Shown: positions 51,956 to 62,245 of the stretch, piece by piece
Numbering within the stretch: position 1 is the first letter of the stretch
Layout of the letters: every line of letters begins with the position of its first letter
Origin: Tritrichomonas foetus
Lineage: Eukaryota; Parabasalia; Tritrichomonadida; Tritrichomonadidae
Direction of reading: 5' to 3'
Length of the DNA stretch: 64,000 bases
Assembly (NCBI GenBank): GCA_001839685.1
Contig: MLAK01000704.1
Span: forward strand, 56,019 to 120,018
The notes under the pieces: model-generated
What the model was told of the DNA's origin: nothing
Databases searched by the model: none
The model's input: the letters and a program-made list of their open reading frames with translations, nothing else
Translations under genes and position numbers: made by a program

Positions 51956-53314
51956 ATGAATGCTGATAGTGACTGTCTCTTCAAAAGTGGCTGGCTCAAG
52001 CGAAAAGGAGGTGTCTTTGGAATGTGGCAAAAGTGCTACTGCGAATTGAAACAGACCGAGCTTTACGTACGCAAATCAGATAAAACGCAAAACATCGACA
52101 GACGCATAATCATCACCGCGACCACAACCGTTAAACTTATTGACCATAAAAACGAACATTACATTATGATTAATTCAGGCGGAAACGATCCTTTATGTCT
52201 GAAGAGTAAAAATACCGATAAATTAGGTCAGTGGTTTCTTGCTCTTCGCTCATCGACATTTCACAACTCCCTCCTTTCGATCGACTCGTTCAATATCATT
52301 TCCGTCATCGGCCGCGGCTTTTTCGGAAAAGTGATGCTTGTCGAGAAGAAAGACACCAAAGAACTTTTTGCATTAAAGACCGTTCACAAAATGAGACTGC
52401 TACAATCAAAAAAAGTCAACACAATTCTTGCTGAAAGAAATATAATGAGACGATGTGAACATCCATTTATTGTAAGCATTAAATTTGCATTCCAGAGTGC
52501 AACAAAATTTTATTTAGGGCTTGAATATATTGCTGGTGGTGAAATTTTTTCATTAATGAGACGCCATGCAATTTTCACTCAACACCAAATTCAATTATTT
52601 GTCGCCGAAATTGCTTTGGCCTTAAATCACCTTCACAGTATTGGAATTATATATAGGGACCTAAAACCAGAAAATATTTTGGTTGGAACTGATGGTCATT
52701 TGAAACTAACAGACTTCGGTTTATCAAAGGACATAAGTGTTGTTCAATCAACACATACATTTTGTGGAACTGTTGATTTTATGGCGCCTGAGGTGATTGA
52801 AAAGAAATCTTATTCATTTCCAGTTGATTGGTGGGGGCTTGGAATTTTAACATACGAATTCTTCTTTGGAAGGTCTCCATTTTATGATGATAACAGAAAT
52901 CGCATGTTTTCAAAAATATCTTTATCTGAACCAACTTTCCCGCCTGATACAAAGCCAGAAATCTCTGATTTTATTAAACAGCTCCTTCACAAGAATCCTC
53001 AAGAAAGAGGAAACTTTGACAAACTTAAAAATCATCCATTTTGGGATGGAATTAATTTTGATGATGTTTTAGCAAAGAAATATACACCAGAATATATTCC
53101 ACCAATCCGTGATCCTAAACAGGTTGAAATGTTTGAAGATGAATTCACGCAAGAACAAGCAATTGATTCGATTGCAACACCTGTTCTTGGTGATAATACA
53201 GTGTTTAAGAATTTTACATTTATGGGATCACTAGATGAAGAAGAAAAAGATCATAAATCAAAGAAAGAAGATAAGCACTATCCAATGGCTAAGCAGGATA
53301 CTTTACCAAAATAA
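51956..53314 (+). CDS. AGC protein kinase with PH domain (Akt/PKB-like)
   Basis: A 452-residue kinase. A PH domain at about 8-100 (SGWLKRKGGVFGMWQKCYCE) binds phosphoinositides in the family. The kinase domain at about 112-363 has GRGFFGKV (119-126), catalytic Lys141, YRDLKPEN (233-240), DFG (253-255) and an activation loop THTFCGT with Thr268 as the PDK1-type site. The AGC C-tail carries a turn motif (ATPVL, Thr408) and a hydrophobic motif FKNFTF (417-422, Thr421). So all three regulatory phosphosites of Akt are visible. The acidic/Lys-rich end (EEEKDHKSKKEDK) is extra. It is likely recruited to PIP3 or PIP2 membranes and switched by phosphorylation. Confidence 0.95.
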   Translation: MNADSDCLFKSGWLKRKGGVFGMWQKCYCELKQTELYVRKSDKTQNIDRRIIITATTTVKLIDHKNEHYIMINSGGNDPLCLKSKNTDKLGQWFLALRSSTFHNSLLSIDSFNIISVIGRGFFGKVMLVEKKDTKELFALKTVHKMRLLQSKKVNTILAERNIMRRCEHPFIVSIKFAFQSATKFYLGLEYIAGGEIFSLMRRHAIFTQHQIQLFVAEIALALNHLHSIGIIYRDLKPENILVGTDGHLKLTDFGLSKDISVVQSTHTFCGTVDFMAPEVIEKKSYSFPVDWWGLGILTYEFFFGRSPFYDDNRNRMFSKISLSEPTFPPDTKPEISDFIKQLLHKNPQERGNFDKLKNHPFWDGINFDDVLAKKYTPEYIPPIRDPKQVEMFEDEFTQEQAIDSIATPVLGDNTVFKNFTFMGSLDEEEKDHKSKKEDKHYPMAKQDTLPK

Positions 53315-53568
53315 CTATTGGTTCATGAATATTCATTTGCTATGTGTTATTTCCGTTGTAAATTAAATATCATTAATCTCATGTTAAATCATTCTATCAG
53401 TAATTTTTCTCTTATTTTGATTAATTTAATATATTTCATATATATAGAACAATATAACTGTAAATGATTTACAAAAACAATGGAAGATAATCAAAAGATC
53501 TCATATCATCAAGAAGAGTGAATCAAAAGCAGGAAATACAAATATTTTATCTATAAAAATATCATTAA

Positions 53569-55275
53569 TTAAACGCTATGTTCGATGTGATAGTTTAACA
53601 CATCTTTCAGCGTCGGTACATTTCTGGGTGGTTTCACAAGAACGTCTTCTTCGAAATCACCACCAACCATCAGGAAACGAACAACGCATGCTTCTTCAAG
53701 TGTTAATGTATGAGCCCATTGATGGTTCTTCAAGAACCCTGTTACATTTTTCTGGGTTAAGTTTCCTTCTGCGTCTCTACAAGGTATAGTAACAGTTACA
53801 TTTTTTCCCATTGGAATTTTTGCAATTTCAACTAACGAAATGATATGTAATTGTTTTCCCATCTGGCTTGCTCGGTATCTATTGTCTGCAGTTCTAGAAT
53901 ATCCCCATGAAGTCTTTGAATCTCTAGCGAAATAAATTCCTTCTCCTAAAGCACTTCCGTTTGCTTGTAATTTTGTGCCTGTTGCATTTTTAAGACCGTT
54001 ACGGACAATTGAATGCCAACGTTCGCCATTACTTCCATGCCATAAATATATCGATCCGTATTTTTCTTTAAGTTCTTGAAAAGCGTTTTCAGATTCTGGA
54101 GATGAAATAAGTGCCATAAATTGTTTTGATGATTTGAATTGTGGAAGGCTGAGTTGTGGTGGTAAATAAATCAAATGTGATCGATTCGAAAGAAGGACCC
54201 ATCGAAGGAGTTGAACTGCATCTGATCCTATTTGATGCGTAAGATCTTGATCACTTTGGCAAGAGCTTGCTAATTGTGCCATTTGTGGCATTGTTGCGCA
54301 TATCTTCTCTATTTGAGGATCAGTATAACCTGGAGGTGATGGAGTAAGATAAGGTGTTTTTATTGCAGCAGAAAACATCGAAAGAATAAGATCTGCAACA
54401 AGGGGATCTCTTCGGATTTCTTGAATAACACTTGTTCCAATTCCTATTTCACTAAAACGGAAGTTGCACAGCTCTTTATTGCAGATTGAAGGCTTCAAAC
54501 CAGGAGTGGATGGACATCTGCAGATCGAGCAATGGTCCTGAAGGTCGAGGAAGCAGTCCGCGATTTCTAAAACAAGATACATAAGCGGACAGTCGCGAAA
54601 AGAAGCACACTCAGAAAAATTAATGTTATTTGTGATTGCAGGCAATTCGCCTGTTCTCAAAAAGGTGATCGTTTTATCCAAATGATTCGAACAGAGGAGA
54701 AGAGCCCTTTGGGACTGAGCACTAGAAAAGCCAAGCTTTTGAAGCTCTGTCACTTTATTATAATCAACATGGCCAGAACTGCATAAGAAATATGGGGCTG
54801 AGCGATAATTCTGACGAGGTTTGTAGCTTGGTGTGAAGAATTCTGAAACTGCCATATTAACAAGAGCATTGCCTACATAGCACGGGCCATAAACAGGATG
54901 CTTGATATCGAGGATATTTGGATGACGGCTCCAATCGAAATCCTGGAGCTCGAATGATAAGTGGAGAACGTAATCGTTGACAAGAAAGCCGTAAACTGCC
55001 TGAAGAGAAAGTGGTAAAAACGTGCGAGGAATATCGACTTCGATGCTTCCAGAAGGAAGCAAATCGGCTGGCGACTCATACATATAAGCACAATACGTGC
55101 TGACAATGTTTTGAATGTTGGAGAAGCGCGTATCAATCGTATCGTCAGGCGTGAAAATTATATCGTCATCATCGTCATCATTGTAAGTAACATAGTCGTC
55201 ATATACTTGATTGTCGTCAAAACTGTCTTCGAAATTTTCTTCTTCTTGGTAAAACTCTTCTTCTTCGCCACTCAT
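53569..55275 (-). CDS. PARP6/PARP8-like mono-ADP-ribosyltransferase with UBA domain
   Basis: A 568-residue protein. The frame is open a further 63 bases to a TTG, but the first ATG is at 55275 (MSGEEEEFYQEEENFEDS). A very acidic N-terminus (a DDDDDD run) precedes a core like PARP6/8. A UBA-type helix bundle follows at about 175-209 (ELQKLGFSSAQSQRALLLCS), then a Cys cluster at about 249-270 (HCSICRCP, ICNKELC), then the PARP catalytic domain at about 385-555 with His413 in YLWHGS and Tyr448 in GEGIYFAR. The third triad position lacks the Glu of polymerases, so mono-ADP-ribosylation is expected. NAD is the substrate; targets unknown. Confidence 0.92.
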   Translation of the reverse strand: MSGEEEEFYQEEENFEDSFDDNQVYDDYVTYNDDDDDDIIFTPDDTIDTRFSNIQNIVSTYCAYMYESPADLLPSGSIEVDIPRTFLPLSLQAVYGFLVNDYVLHLSFELQDFDWSRHPNILDIKHPVYGPCYVGNALVNMAVSEFFTPSYKPRQNYRSAPYFLCSSGHVDYNKVTELQKLGFSSAQSQRALLLCSNHLDKTITFLRTGELPAITNNINFSECASFRDCPLMYLVLEIADCFLDLQDHCSICRCPSTPGLKPSICNKELCNFRFSEIGIGTSVIQEIRRDPLVADLILSMFSAAIKTPYLTPSPPGYTDPQIEKICATMPQMAQLASSCQSDQDLTHQIGSDAVQLLRWVLLSNRSHLIYLPPQLSLPQFKSSKQFMALISSPESENAFQELKEKYGSIYLWHGSNGERWHSIVRNGLKNATGTKLQANGSALGEGIYFARDSKTSWGYSRTADNRYRASQMGKQLHIISLVEIAKIPMGKNVTVTIPCRDAEGNLTQKNVTGFLKNHQWAHTLTLEEACVVRFLMVGGDFEEDVLVKPPRNVPTLKDVLNYHIEHSV

Positions 55276-55502
55276 CGAAAAATTAATTATGACAAAATCA
55301 TCAACTTTTTCAGAAGGTGGACGGAAACGTACATTCAATTAGAATGCTGTTTCACAATTTTTTCCAAAATGTGAATAATTTATTTTCTTTGAATATGATC
55401 ATCAAAAAACAAGGTGAAAAAAAGAAGGAGAAATTTTTGGCGTAAATTTACACAAAAACTTTGTGTCACCAATAGTTTCACAAAAACATTTTTTGTCATT
55501 TC

Positions 55503-56174
55503 ATGGGAATTACAAAATATCAAAGAAGTCAATGCAAATCCATCGTTGAAAAATTGACAAAATTAGCGATTTCACTTCCATTCCAGCAGAAATTGACCGA
55601 AAAAGACGGCTTGCCATGCCAAATTCATGACATAATTGAAAGGCCAATGGATCTCTCAATAATCAAGAGAAATCTGGACGATGGAAGGTACAAAAGTATC
55701 CAACAATGGGAACAAGATATGCGGCTTATTTGGGACAATGCAACCCTCCTTTATCGACCCGGAACTCCAATATATGCAATGGCGAAAGATTGCATCGATT
55801 GGTTCGACAAACAAATGGAAAGTTTTTCTAGATCGAAATCTGAACGATGGCTTGTCCGATTTAACAAAACACACCAAAAACTACAAAAATTGGTCGATTC
55901 TTATCCAGGAGAGAAACGCTCACGTTCAACTGAAAGAGAGATAGAAGAGAGTAATGCGCATATTATTAAGGAAGAAAACACAATTTCCCATTCACAGGAA
56001 AGAAAAGTTGAAGTGAAAAATCATGAAAAATCATTTAATGATGTTAATTTGTTTGATAATATTGATGATACTCCAACTACACATAATCCAAGCCATTACA
56101 AAGCAATAATTGCTGAAGATCCTCGCGGAAAAGAGAAAAAGGAAGAACTAATTGAATTGTTTCCAGGATTATGA
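55503..56174 (+). CDS. bromodomain protein with Tyr in place of the acetyl-lysine Asn
   Basis: A 223-residue protein. The bromodomain spans about 8-110: ZA loop with HDIIERPMDLSIIKRNL (42-58) and BC region IWDNATLLYRPGTPIYAMA (76-94). Aligned with BRD4 (NCYIYNKPG), the conserved Asn that contacts acetyl-lysine is Tyr84. The rest (about 130-223) is charged and disordered, ending EELIELFPGL, which resembles a short partner-binding helix. It probably reads histone acetylation, but with altered or lost specificity. Divergent from the PARP gene with a 227-bp spacer, so the two chromatin-linked genes may share a promoter region. Confidence 0.88.
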   Translation: MGITKYQRSQCKSIVEKLTKLAISLPFQQKLTEKDGLPCQIHDIIERPMDLSIIKRNLDDGRYKSIQQWEQDMRLIWDNATLLYRPGTPIYAMAKDCIDWFDKQMESFSRSKSERWLVRFNKTHQKLQKLVDSYPGEKRSRSTEREIEESNAHIIKEENTISHSQERKVEVKNHEKSFNDVNLFDNIDDTPTTHNPSHYKAIIAEDPRGKEKKEELIELFPGL

Positions 56175-56481
56175 TTTGTTTATCATTTTTCTTTTTCAGC
56201 TTGTTATTTATCATTTATAATAAAAGTATTTGTAATCTATCCAGTTATATATTTATTTCCAAAATGTATGTCTTTGATATCATAATAGATAGCGCATGCA
56301 TTGAATGGTAATTTTTGTGCATCAATTGAACGAATATGAAACAGTTTTTTGTAACAGTTATATAAAAAAGTTTAAATGTAACAACATAATGAAACAGTGT
56401 GATGAAACAGTTTTAAGAAGAGTAACAATGATTTGGCAGATAATTAATGGTATCAAGCTATGTTTAACTCATTCACCAATA

Positions 56482-56557
56482 ATTAGTATATTCACAAATA
56501 ATTAGTATAGACACAAATAGTTAGTATAGACACAAATAATTAGTATATTCACAAATG
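56482..56557. repeat. 19-bp tandem repeat, four copies
   Basis: Four consecutive 19-bp units of attagtatattcacaaata or its variant attagtatagacacaaata. A partial unit precedes them at 56470. The array lies between the convergent bromodomain and SNARE genes. The remainder of that 484-bp spacer (56175-56658) is AT-rich with no supported gene. Confidence 0.9.
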
Positions 56558-56658
56558 ATTATTATTAATTTATCTGATTTAGATAAAATAAAACTCAAGT
56601 TTTTCCGCATTAGGAAATGAATACATTTGGTGCTTGTGTAATTCTTTTAAGTAATGGT

Positions 56659-57303
56659 TTATTGAGGTTTGAAAACAAAATAAAGAAAAACGCTTAAAAA
56701 TACAATGATGATTATTACGATGCAAATCCAGATTAGGACGGTTCTTCTTTTTTGCCGACAAAGCATTTTTTCAGTTACTTGTTCACCAATAACAATTTCT
56801 GATCCAAGATCATCAAGTTTTGTATCAATAAGCTCAACTTTTCCTCGCTGCGTAGACATTTCTGTTAGAATTCCAGTTCCAATATCTCGAATATCAGATA
56901 CATTTTGATTCATTGATTGAATCATTTCACCTCCTTCATCAATAGCTTGTTTTTGATCGGATAAAGAATCTCTTTGTGCCTGAGAGCCACCTTCTAAATC
57001 TCTTACCCCTCCAAGGAGTGATTCTCTATTTTGTTCTTCTTTGTATCTATTTTCCAATCTTTTGAGTTCATTATCAGTATCATGTAAAATTCGATTCATT
57101 TTTGTAGAATCACTCGAATCCCACATTATTTTTTCTTCGTTAATGGTGTCAATCAACTCATGGATTGAAGAAAAATCATTTTCTATACTTCTGCATTTTT
57201 CTTGCCTTGTTCTTCCATTAGTTTTTGAAACTTGGCTAATGTTGTTAATAATGCGGTCTTTTATATGTTGAAGTTCTTTTGAGTAATCGATAAAACTACT
57301 CAT
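56659..57303 (-). CDS. SNARE protein (Qb, Vti1/GOS-like)
   Basis: A 214-residue tail-anchored protein. The first ATG is at 57303 (MSSFIDYSKELQHIKDRI); the frame opens 45 bases earlier only at a TTG. An N-terminal helical bundle (about 5-95) is followed by the SNARE heptad region (about 115-180) with a central Gln in EMSTQRGKVE as zero-layer residue. A C-terminal membrane anchor at about 188-211 (VLIWICIVIIIIVFLSVF) ends in a four-residue tail. The QR pair at the zero layer and the long helical N-domain suit Qb-SNAREs such as Vti1; Qa or Qc cannot be fully excluded. It acts in vesicle fusion. Stop TAAA. Confidence 0.88.
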   Translation of the reverse strand: MSSFIDYSKELQHIKDRIINNISQVSKTNGRTRQEKCRSIENDFSSIHELIDTINEEKIMWDSSDSTKMNRILHDTDNELKRLENRYKEEQNRESLLGGVRDLEGGSQAQRDSLSDQKQAIDEGGEMIQSMNQNVSDIRDIGTGILTEMSTQRGKVELIDTKLDDLGSEIVIGEQVTEKMLCRQKRRTVLIWICIVIIIIVFLSVFLYFVFKPQ

Positions 57304-59074
57304 CCAAAATCTTGATTGTTTTAATGATGGAAAATCTTGATCATTCAATCTTGATGTATCCTATTGAAACTACAAATTTGTCAAAAAATATTTTTCTCAG
57401 TTGTAAATTTTGATTCATTAATGATAAATCAATCATGTGAAGACTTAATTATATGTTTTTATGGTCCAAAATGCTAACATGTTTGAAAATATGCGTCATT
57501 ATAAACTTTACCTAATTTTTTCAAAAATAAGATTAATTTTTAGTTATTACTAATGTATGCTCAGGAAAATTCTCCAATATTACTCATCAATATTCATATT
57601 TCCGTATGGAAGAAAAAAAATAATAAAAATATGACAGACATGATTTGATGGCAGACTCCTGATGATATGATCAAAACAATGCCATAACCCTTGTTACCCT
57701 TGAAGGATCCAAAACCAAAAATCATCAACTTTTGTCTGATAAATGATATAAACGTTTAGAAAATCATCAAGAAACAAAAAATTAAATGTTAGAGTCAGTG
57801 ATGAGATTAAATATATCAAATTATTGGAAATTTGTTTTCAAATATTCATTTATGAATCATATTATATATGAAAAAGGATTTTTTATGACATGTTAATTTT
57901 ATATTTTTTATCACCATCAAAAAATAATTGCGTTTTTAATATTGTTGATCAACAAACTTTCAATCTTCTTGGTCATTTCAAAACATGAAACTATATTCAT
58001 AGTCAATATTTGCTTTTTCGTAAATGACATGAATTAATGTCATCATGGATTTCACTTCTATTGTATTCGTGGATAAGTATCTTAAATTCAATTTTTGAAT
58101 GAAACTCCTGACAATATGATGAATGCTGAAGGTCAATTTTTTTTCAAAGCATTTGAGAAATCATAATCATCACCAATAATTTCAGATAGTTTTACATATA
58201 TATACATAGGAAATGTCATTTTAATGATGATTTTTGAGAGAAATTAAGCCGGCAGGAATAAAATTTATTCACGAAAATAGGAATAAAAACATGAAAGAGC
58301 ATGACCACAAGTATCTACTATGCATGGTTAATTATATATTAACATGTTTCATAAGTTATTGGCAAATGAAATGGAAATTTGGAGATTAATTTCATTTGTG
58401 AAAAAACAAAATTGAAATGGATTTGATGAATATCTGAATCATATCTCAAGAATGGATCAACAGATAACTTTGAAAATTTGAATATTAAAATATAAAGCTA
58501 ATTGTATCATAAATATGAATGATATATTTCTTAATAAAATGTGAAAAGCTGTGAATCCAGTTTCTTACATTGCTGGTTTCACAAAATGAGGGGATTTGAA
58601 TTAATCAATTGCGAAGAGATCAAAAAAAAATTGAATTGAATAAAATCAGAGTATTGAATTATTGAGAAATATACAATTGCTGGTTTGGTTTGTCTTATTT
58701 TCATCTTCGTTTGGTGAAATCCCGTGACCAAATTTGATTAGATTTGATACGCTTTATTCAATTTTGTAGCGTTTTTAGTATTGAGTGTAGAAGTTTTTAG
58801 AATACCAAAATATATATATAGAAAAAATATTTGCTTTTCTTTAATTAAATTGAAGTCAAAACACAATAAATCTCAGATTTTTTTAAAATTGTTGCGAATT
58901 ATTGAGATATAATTATGAATATCTTTCTGTGAAAATGTTGAAACTATAATAGAATTTCATTATCAAATTGATATTATTTATTTGTAAAAATGCTGAAAAA
59001 GAAGATAATATTGAGATAAATATACATGGAAAATATAGAAAAATTGAATAAAAATTGAAAGAAGTAACAATTAA
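57304..59074. other. 1.77-kb divergent gene-free interval
   Basis: Between the SNARE start (minus) and the CAMK-type kinase start (plus). Strongly AT-rich with short ta runs near 58194 and 58809. No RNA gene or coding frame was recognised. Confidence 0.55.
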
Positions 59075-60319
59075 ATGGAGAACCTGTTTCCGCCGTCTAT
59101 CGGCGACTATACCTTTTGCGGGATATTAGGAAATGGTGCTTTTTCCATTGTTTCATTGGCGGTTAACGTCAAAACGAACGAATATAGCGCGTGCAAAATT
59201 ATTCCGAAACAAATAATTACCGCCAACTCGCTCGAGGAGCGTTTCGAGACAGAAATCAGAATCAACCAGCAACTTCATCACGTTGGTGTCGTCCAAATTC
59301 TCGATCTACATAAAGACGAACGCAATTTTTATATATTTATGGAATATTGTCCAAACGGCGACTTTTTCCAATTCATTATTAAGAATAATACGCTAAATGA
59401 ACCACTTGCTGCATACTGTCTCTTGCAAATTCTTGAAGGTTTAAAATATATTCATAAATTAGGAATCGCTCATCGCGACATGAAACCCGAAAATATTCTC
59501 ATCGATGAAAACGGACATCTCAAAATTTCAGATTTTGGACTCTCTCGATTTGTCGGAAAAGGCGGATTGGTGACAACCCCATGCGGCTCGCCATGCTACG
59601 CCTCGCCAGAATGCTTAAGCGGGTACCCCTACGACGGAATGACCAACGATATCTGGAGTTGCGGCGTGATATTATATGCGTCATTGACGGGGCAGCTTCC
59701 ATGGACCAAACGTAATCAGAAGCAATTGTTTGATCAAATACGTAAAGGTGATTATAAAATTCCAGACTGCCTCTCAGAAGAATGTGGATCTCTCATCAGC
59801 GGTCTTCTAACTGTCGACATTGGCAAAAGATTGACCATTGATCAGGCGTTAGAACATCCATTTTTTAAAGAAGTTGAAAGAACAAATCCACAAGGAAAAC
59901 CATATCCACTGATATCTATTCGGAAGGTAGACTGCTTCCTGGGAATGGCAGAAGAGGAGGCACTCATCACCAGCGAAGAACTTGAGCGTTCTCGATCATC
60001 AGCTGAAGATGGATTCGTAGAAGTGCTTAAACAGATTAATACTCAAGCACAAGTTGTCACAATTAATAAGAAGCCACCAACAAAGAAGAAGAGGCATAGG
60101 GTACCTATTGACTACAAGTATAGTAAACAGAGAAATACTAATTCTGGACAAGATCAGCCAACAAATGTTATTCCATCACAGAGTATGCAAGGATCACTGC
60201 GACCTCTTAATGTACCAAAGAACACGAAACATGCACACAGCGTGATGAAACCGGGACTTCTAAGGTCGAACGTGAAGCACATTGTTAAACCAAAGAGAGG
60301 CGATAATACATATGTTTGA
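59075..60319 (+). CDS. CAMK-type (SNF1/AMPK-related) protein kinase
   Basis: A 414-residue kinase. Kinase domain about 11-267: LGNGAFSIV (18-26), Lys41, HRDMKPEN (133-140), DFG (153-155), activation loop TTPCGSPCYASPE (167-179) with Thr168 as likely activating site, and WSCGVILYASLTGQLPW. The CGSPxYxxPE loop and DIWSxGV motif are CAMKL signatures. The C-terminal about 145 residues are basic and disordered (KKPPTKKKRHRVPI, then repeated HxxxKPG/KPKRG at the end), with no UBA or KA1 domain recognised. Trichomonads carry many such kinases. The 5' half of the gene is GC-richer than the flanks. Confidence 0.94.
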   Translation: MENLFPPSIGDYTFCGILGNGAFSIVSLAVNVKTNEYSACKIIPKQIITANSLEERFETEIRINQQLHHVGVVQILDLHKDERNFYIFMEYCPNGDFFQFIIKNNTLNEPLAAYCLLQILEGLKYIHKLGIAHRDMKPENILIDENGHLKISDFGLSRFVGKGGLVTTPCGSPCYASPECLSGYPYDGMTNDIWSCGVILYASLTGQLPWTKRNQKQLFDQIRKGDYKIPDCLSEECGSLISGLLTVDIGKRLTIDQALEHPFFKEVERTNPQGKPYPLISIRKVDCFLGMAEEEALITSEELERSRSSAEDGFVEVLKQINTQAQVVTINKKPPTKKKRHRVPIDYKYSKQRNTNSGQDQPTNVIPSQSMQGSLRPLNVPKNTKHAHSVMKPGLLRSNVKHIVKPKRGDNTYV

Positions 60320-60372
60320 AGCAAAATAAATAAAATAAAAACCATGCGAATAATAATTTTACTTAGCATATT

Positions 60373-60463
60373 TTCATCTTTATTTTATTTTGTTCGTCTT
60401 TATTTTATTTTGTTCATCTTTATTTTGTTTTGTTCATCTTTATTTTATTTTGTTCATCTTTAA
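60373..60463. repeat. 20-bp tandem repeat, about 4.5 copies
   Basis: Units of ttcatctttattttattttg; one copy has ttcg and one has a g for a in the second half. It fills most of the 152-bp gap between the stop of the CAMK-type kinase and the stop of the ARM-repeat gene, so it is probably transcribed in both 3' ends. Confidence 0.9.
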
Positions 60464-60471
60464 TATAATTT

Positions 60472-61884
60472 TTATTCGTTTAGTTTTCTAACAAAGTGAT
60501 TAATGTTAATTGCAGAAGCAATTTCATATGCATCATTTTCTAAAAGCAAGACATCTGTCACTAATTCATGAAGCCATTCTTGAGAACAAATATTTTCATA
60601 TAATGGTTGTGATATTTTTGATATGTAGTCAAGTAAATATTGAAGTGACATCAAGCCAACAGACAAAATATTGACTTCATCACAATCAAGAATCTGAGAA
60701 TAGCATTCAATAAAATTATTTTCTATTAAAATATCTATGAGTTGATTATTTCCTGTCAATATCATTTGACAAAGTGTTGTACAACATTGAATACTGACAA
60801 AGAAAGATGATTGTCTCGCTGATTCTAATGTATATTGAAAAAGATTCGATTGTACGAAAAGTGGGATTAAATTTCCATTATTCATTAAAATGTTTCTTAT
60901 ATCAATTAATAAATAGTTAAGTTGATCAGGAATATCATCATTCTCAGATAAAATTCTATAAATTGCATTCAACAAATCAAGAGTAACAATAGATTGAGTG
61001 AGCTCGGAATTTCCATCACAAAGAAATCTAAGGAAATATAGAATCGATTTAATGGTTTTAAACTTTGTATTTGTGTCAAGAATAAAATGTTGTGCAATGA
61101 TTTGGAAATTTTGTTGAACTATGGTTTGTTTGGATTGTGGATAAAGTTGAATAAGATGTCTTAATGAAGTAAAAATTGTTTTTATTATATCATAATCTCG
61201 ATACTGAAGTAAAGTTGTGAATATTTGTAGAAATGATAAAATTTTTGAGTAATATAGATCTGAAACAGGTGGAAGAATCACAGATTTGATTAATACAACA
61301 ATTTCATAACTGATTTTATGATCTTTATCTTCATTAAATATAGTGGAAATGTATAGATCAAGACCTTGAGAAAAAAAAATATTTTTGAACTTTGGTGAAT
61401 ATCGAATGACGCCTGATATTCCATCTAATATATAATGCATATAATTATTGGTATTTCTATTAGCATATATATCAACCAAAAATTGAATAATCTGAGTATG
61501 ATCTAATAAAACTGTAATTGCAATTGAATTGTAGCAATAATGATATGAGATAAGTTCTAAAAGATAAGACAAAATATTATCTTCTAGTTTTGTCTGTAAA
61601 AGTTGCCAAATTAGAAAATGCAAATTAAAATATGTAAAAGTTTCAAGAGGAAAATCATTATCTTCGCAAAAATCTAAAATTTCTTCTAATGATTGACTCA
61701 ATACATCATTATTCCGCTTCTCTATGTCAATGTTTTGATTAATTCGAGAAATTAAGATTGGCAATTTCAGAAATTTTGGGTCGAGATCTATACCATTTTC
61801 AATATATTCACCATTTCTATTAATATTCTCTCGTTCTTTTTGACCTTTAGCAATTTCTTCAACAATCTGAAATCCATCAATCAT
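60472..61884 (-). CDS. ARM-repeat protein, importin-alpha-like solenoid
   Basis: A 470-residue helical protein. From about residue 75 to 460 it consists of ARM-like three-helix repeats, seen as periodic hydrophobic helices such as YILDGISGVIRYSPKFKNIF, TSLRHLIQLYPQSKQTIV and LLIDIRNILMNNGNLIPLF. The Asn/Trp ladder of true importin-alpha is mostly absent and no importin-beta-binding arginine stretch is seen at the N-terminus. A general adaptor or degenerate import receptor is therefore the best description. Start ATG, stop TAAA. Convergent with the CAMK-type kinase across a minisatellite. Confidence 0.72.
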   Translation of the reverse strand: MIDGFQIVEEIAKGQKERENINRNGEYIENGIDLDPKFLKLPILISRINQNIDIEKRNNDVLSQSLEEILDFCEDNDFPLETFTYFNLHFLIWQLLQTKLEDNILSYLLELISYHYCYNSIAITVLLDHTQIIQFLVDIYANRNTNNYMHYILDGISGVIRYSPKFKNIFFSQGLDLYISTIFNEDKDHKISYEIVVLIKSVILPPVSDLYYSKILSFLQIFTTLLQYRDYDIIKTIFTSLRHLIQLYPQSKQTIVQQNFQIIAQHFILDTNTKFKTIKSILYFLRFLCDGNSELTQSIVTLDLLNAIYRILSENDDIPDQLNYLLIDIRNILMNNGNLIPLFVQSNLFQYTLESARQSSFFVSIQCCTTLCQMILTGNNQLIDILIENNFIECYSQILDCDEVNILSVGLMSLQYLLDYISKISQPLYENICSQEWLHELVTDVLLLENDAYEIASAININHFVRKLNE

Positions 61885-62245
61885 ATTTATGACATCAATT
61901 TAATTCATAAACCAACGTATCCAATATAACTATTAATAAAAGTGTTATCAGATTCAAAATTATCCCGATATTTCTTTTTTTGGCAAAATTATTTCATCTG
62001 ATTCGAAAAATCAAATCTATGAATGGAGCGACTCGCACCTTAACAAATGCGATAATAATAAAGAATAAATTTATATAGATACATACAAATTATTCGAAAA
62101 TAATTACTTTTTAATTATTGAAAATATAAAAAAAAAAATAACAAATACAAAATAACATTAATATTCAACATATCCAACATATATTGCTTACATATAAACA
62201 TATATTGTCATATCATTAGTATAGTTGCTAGTCAGATAATAACTC
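61885..62245. other. AT-rich spacer
   Basis: 361 bp between two minus-strand genes. It holds a run of eleven A near 62129 and a short repeated acatatattg element near 62178 and 62198. No gene was recognised. Confidence 0.5.
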
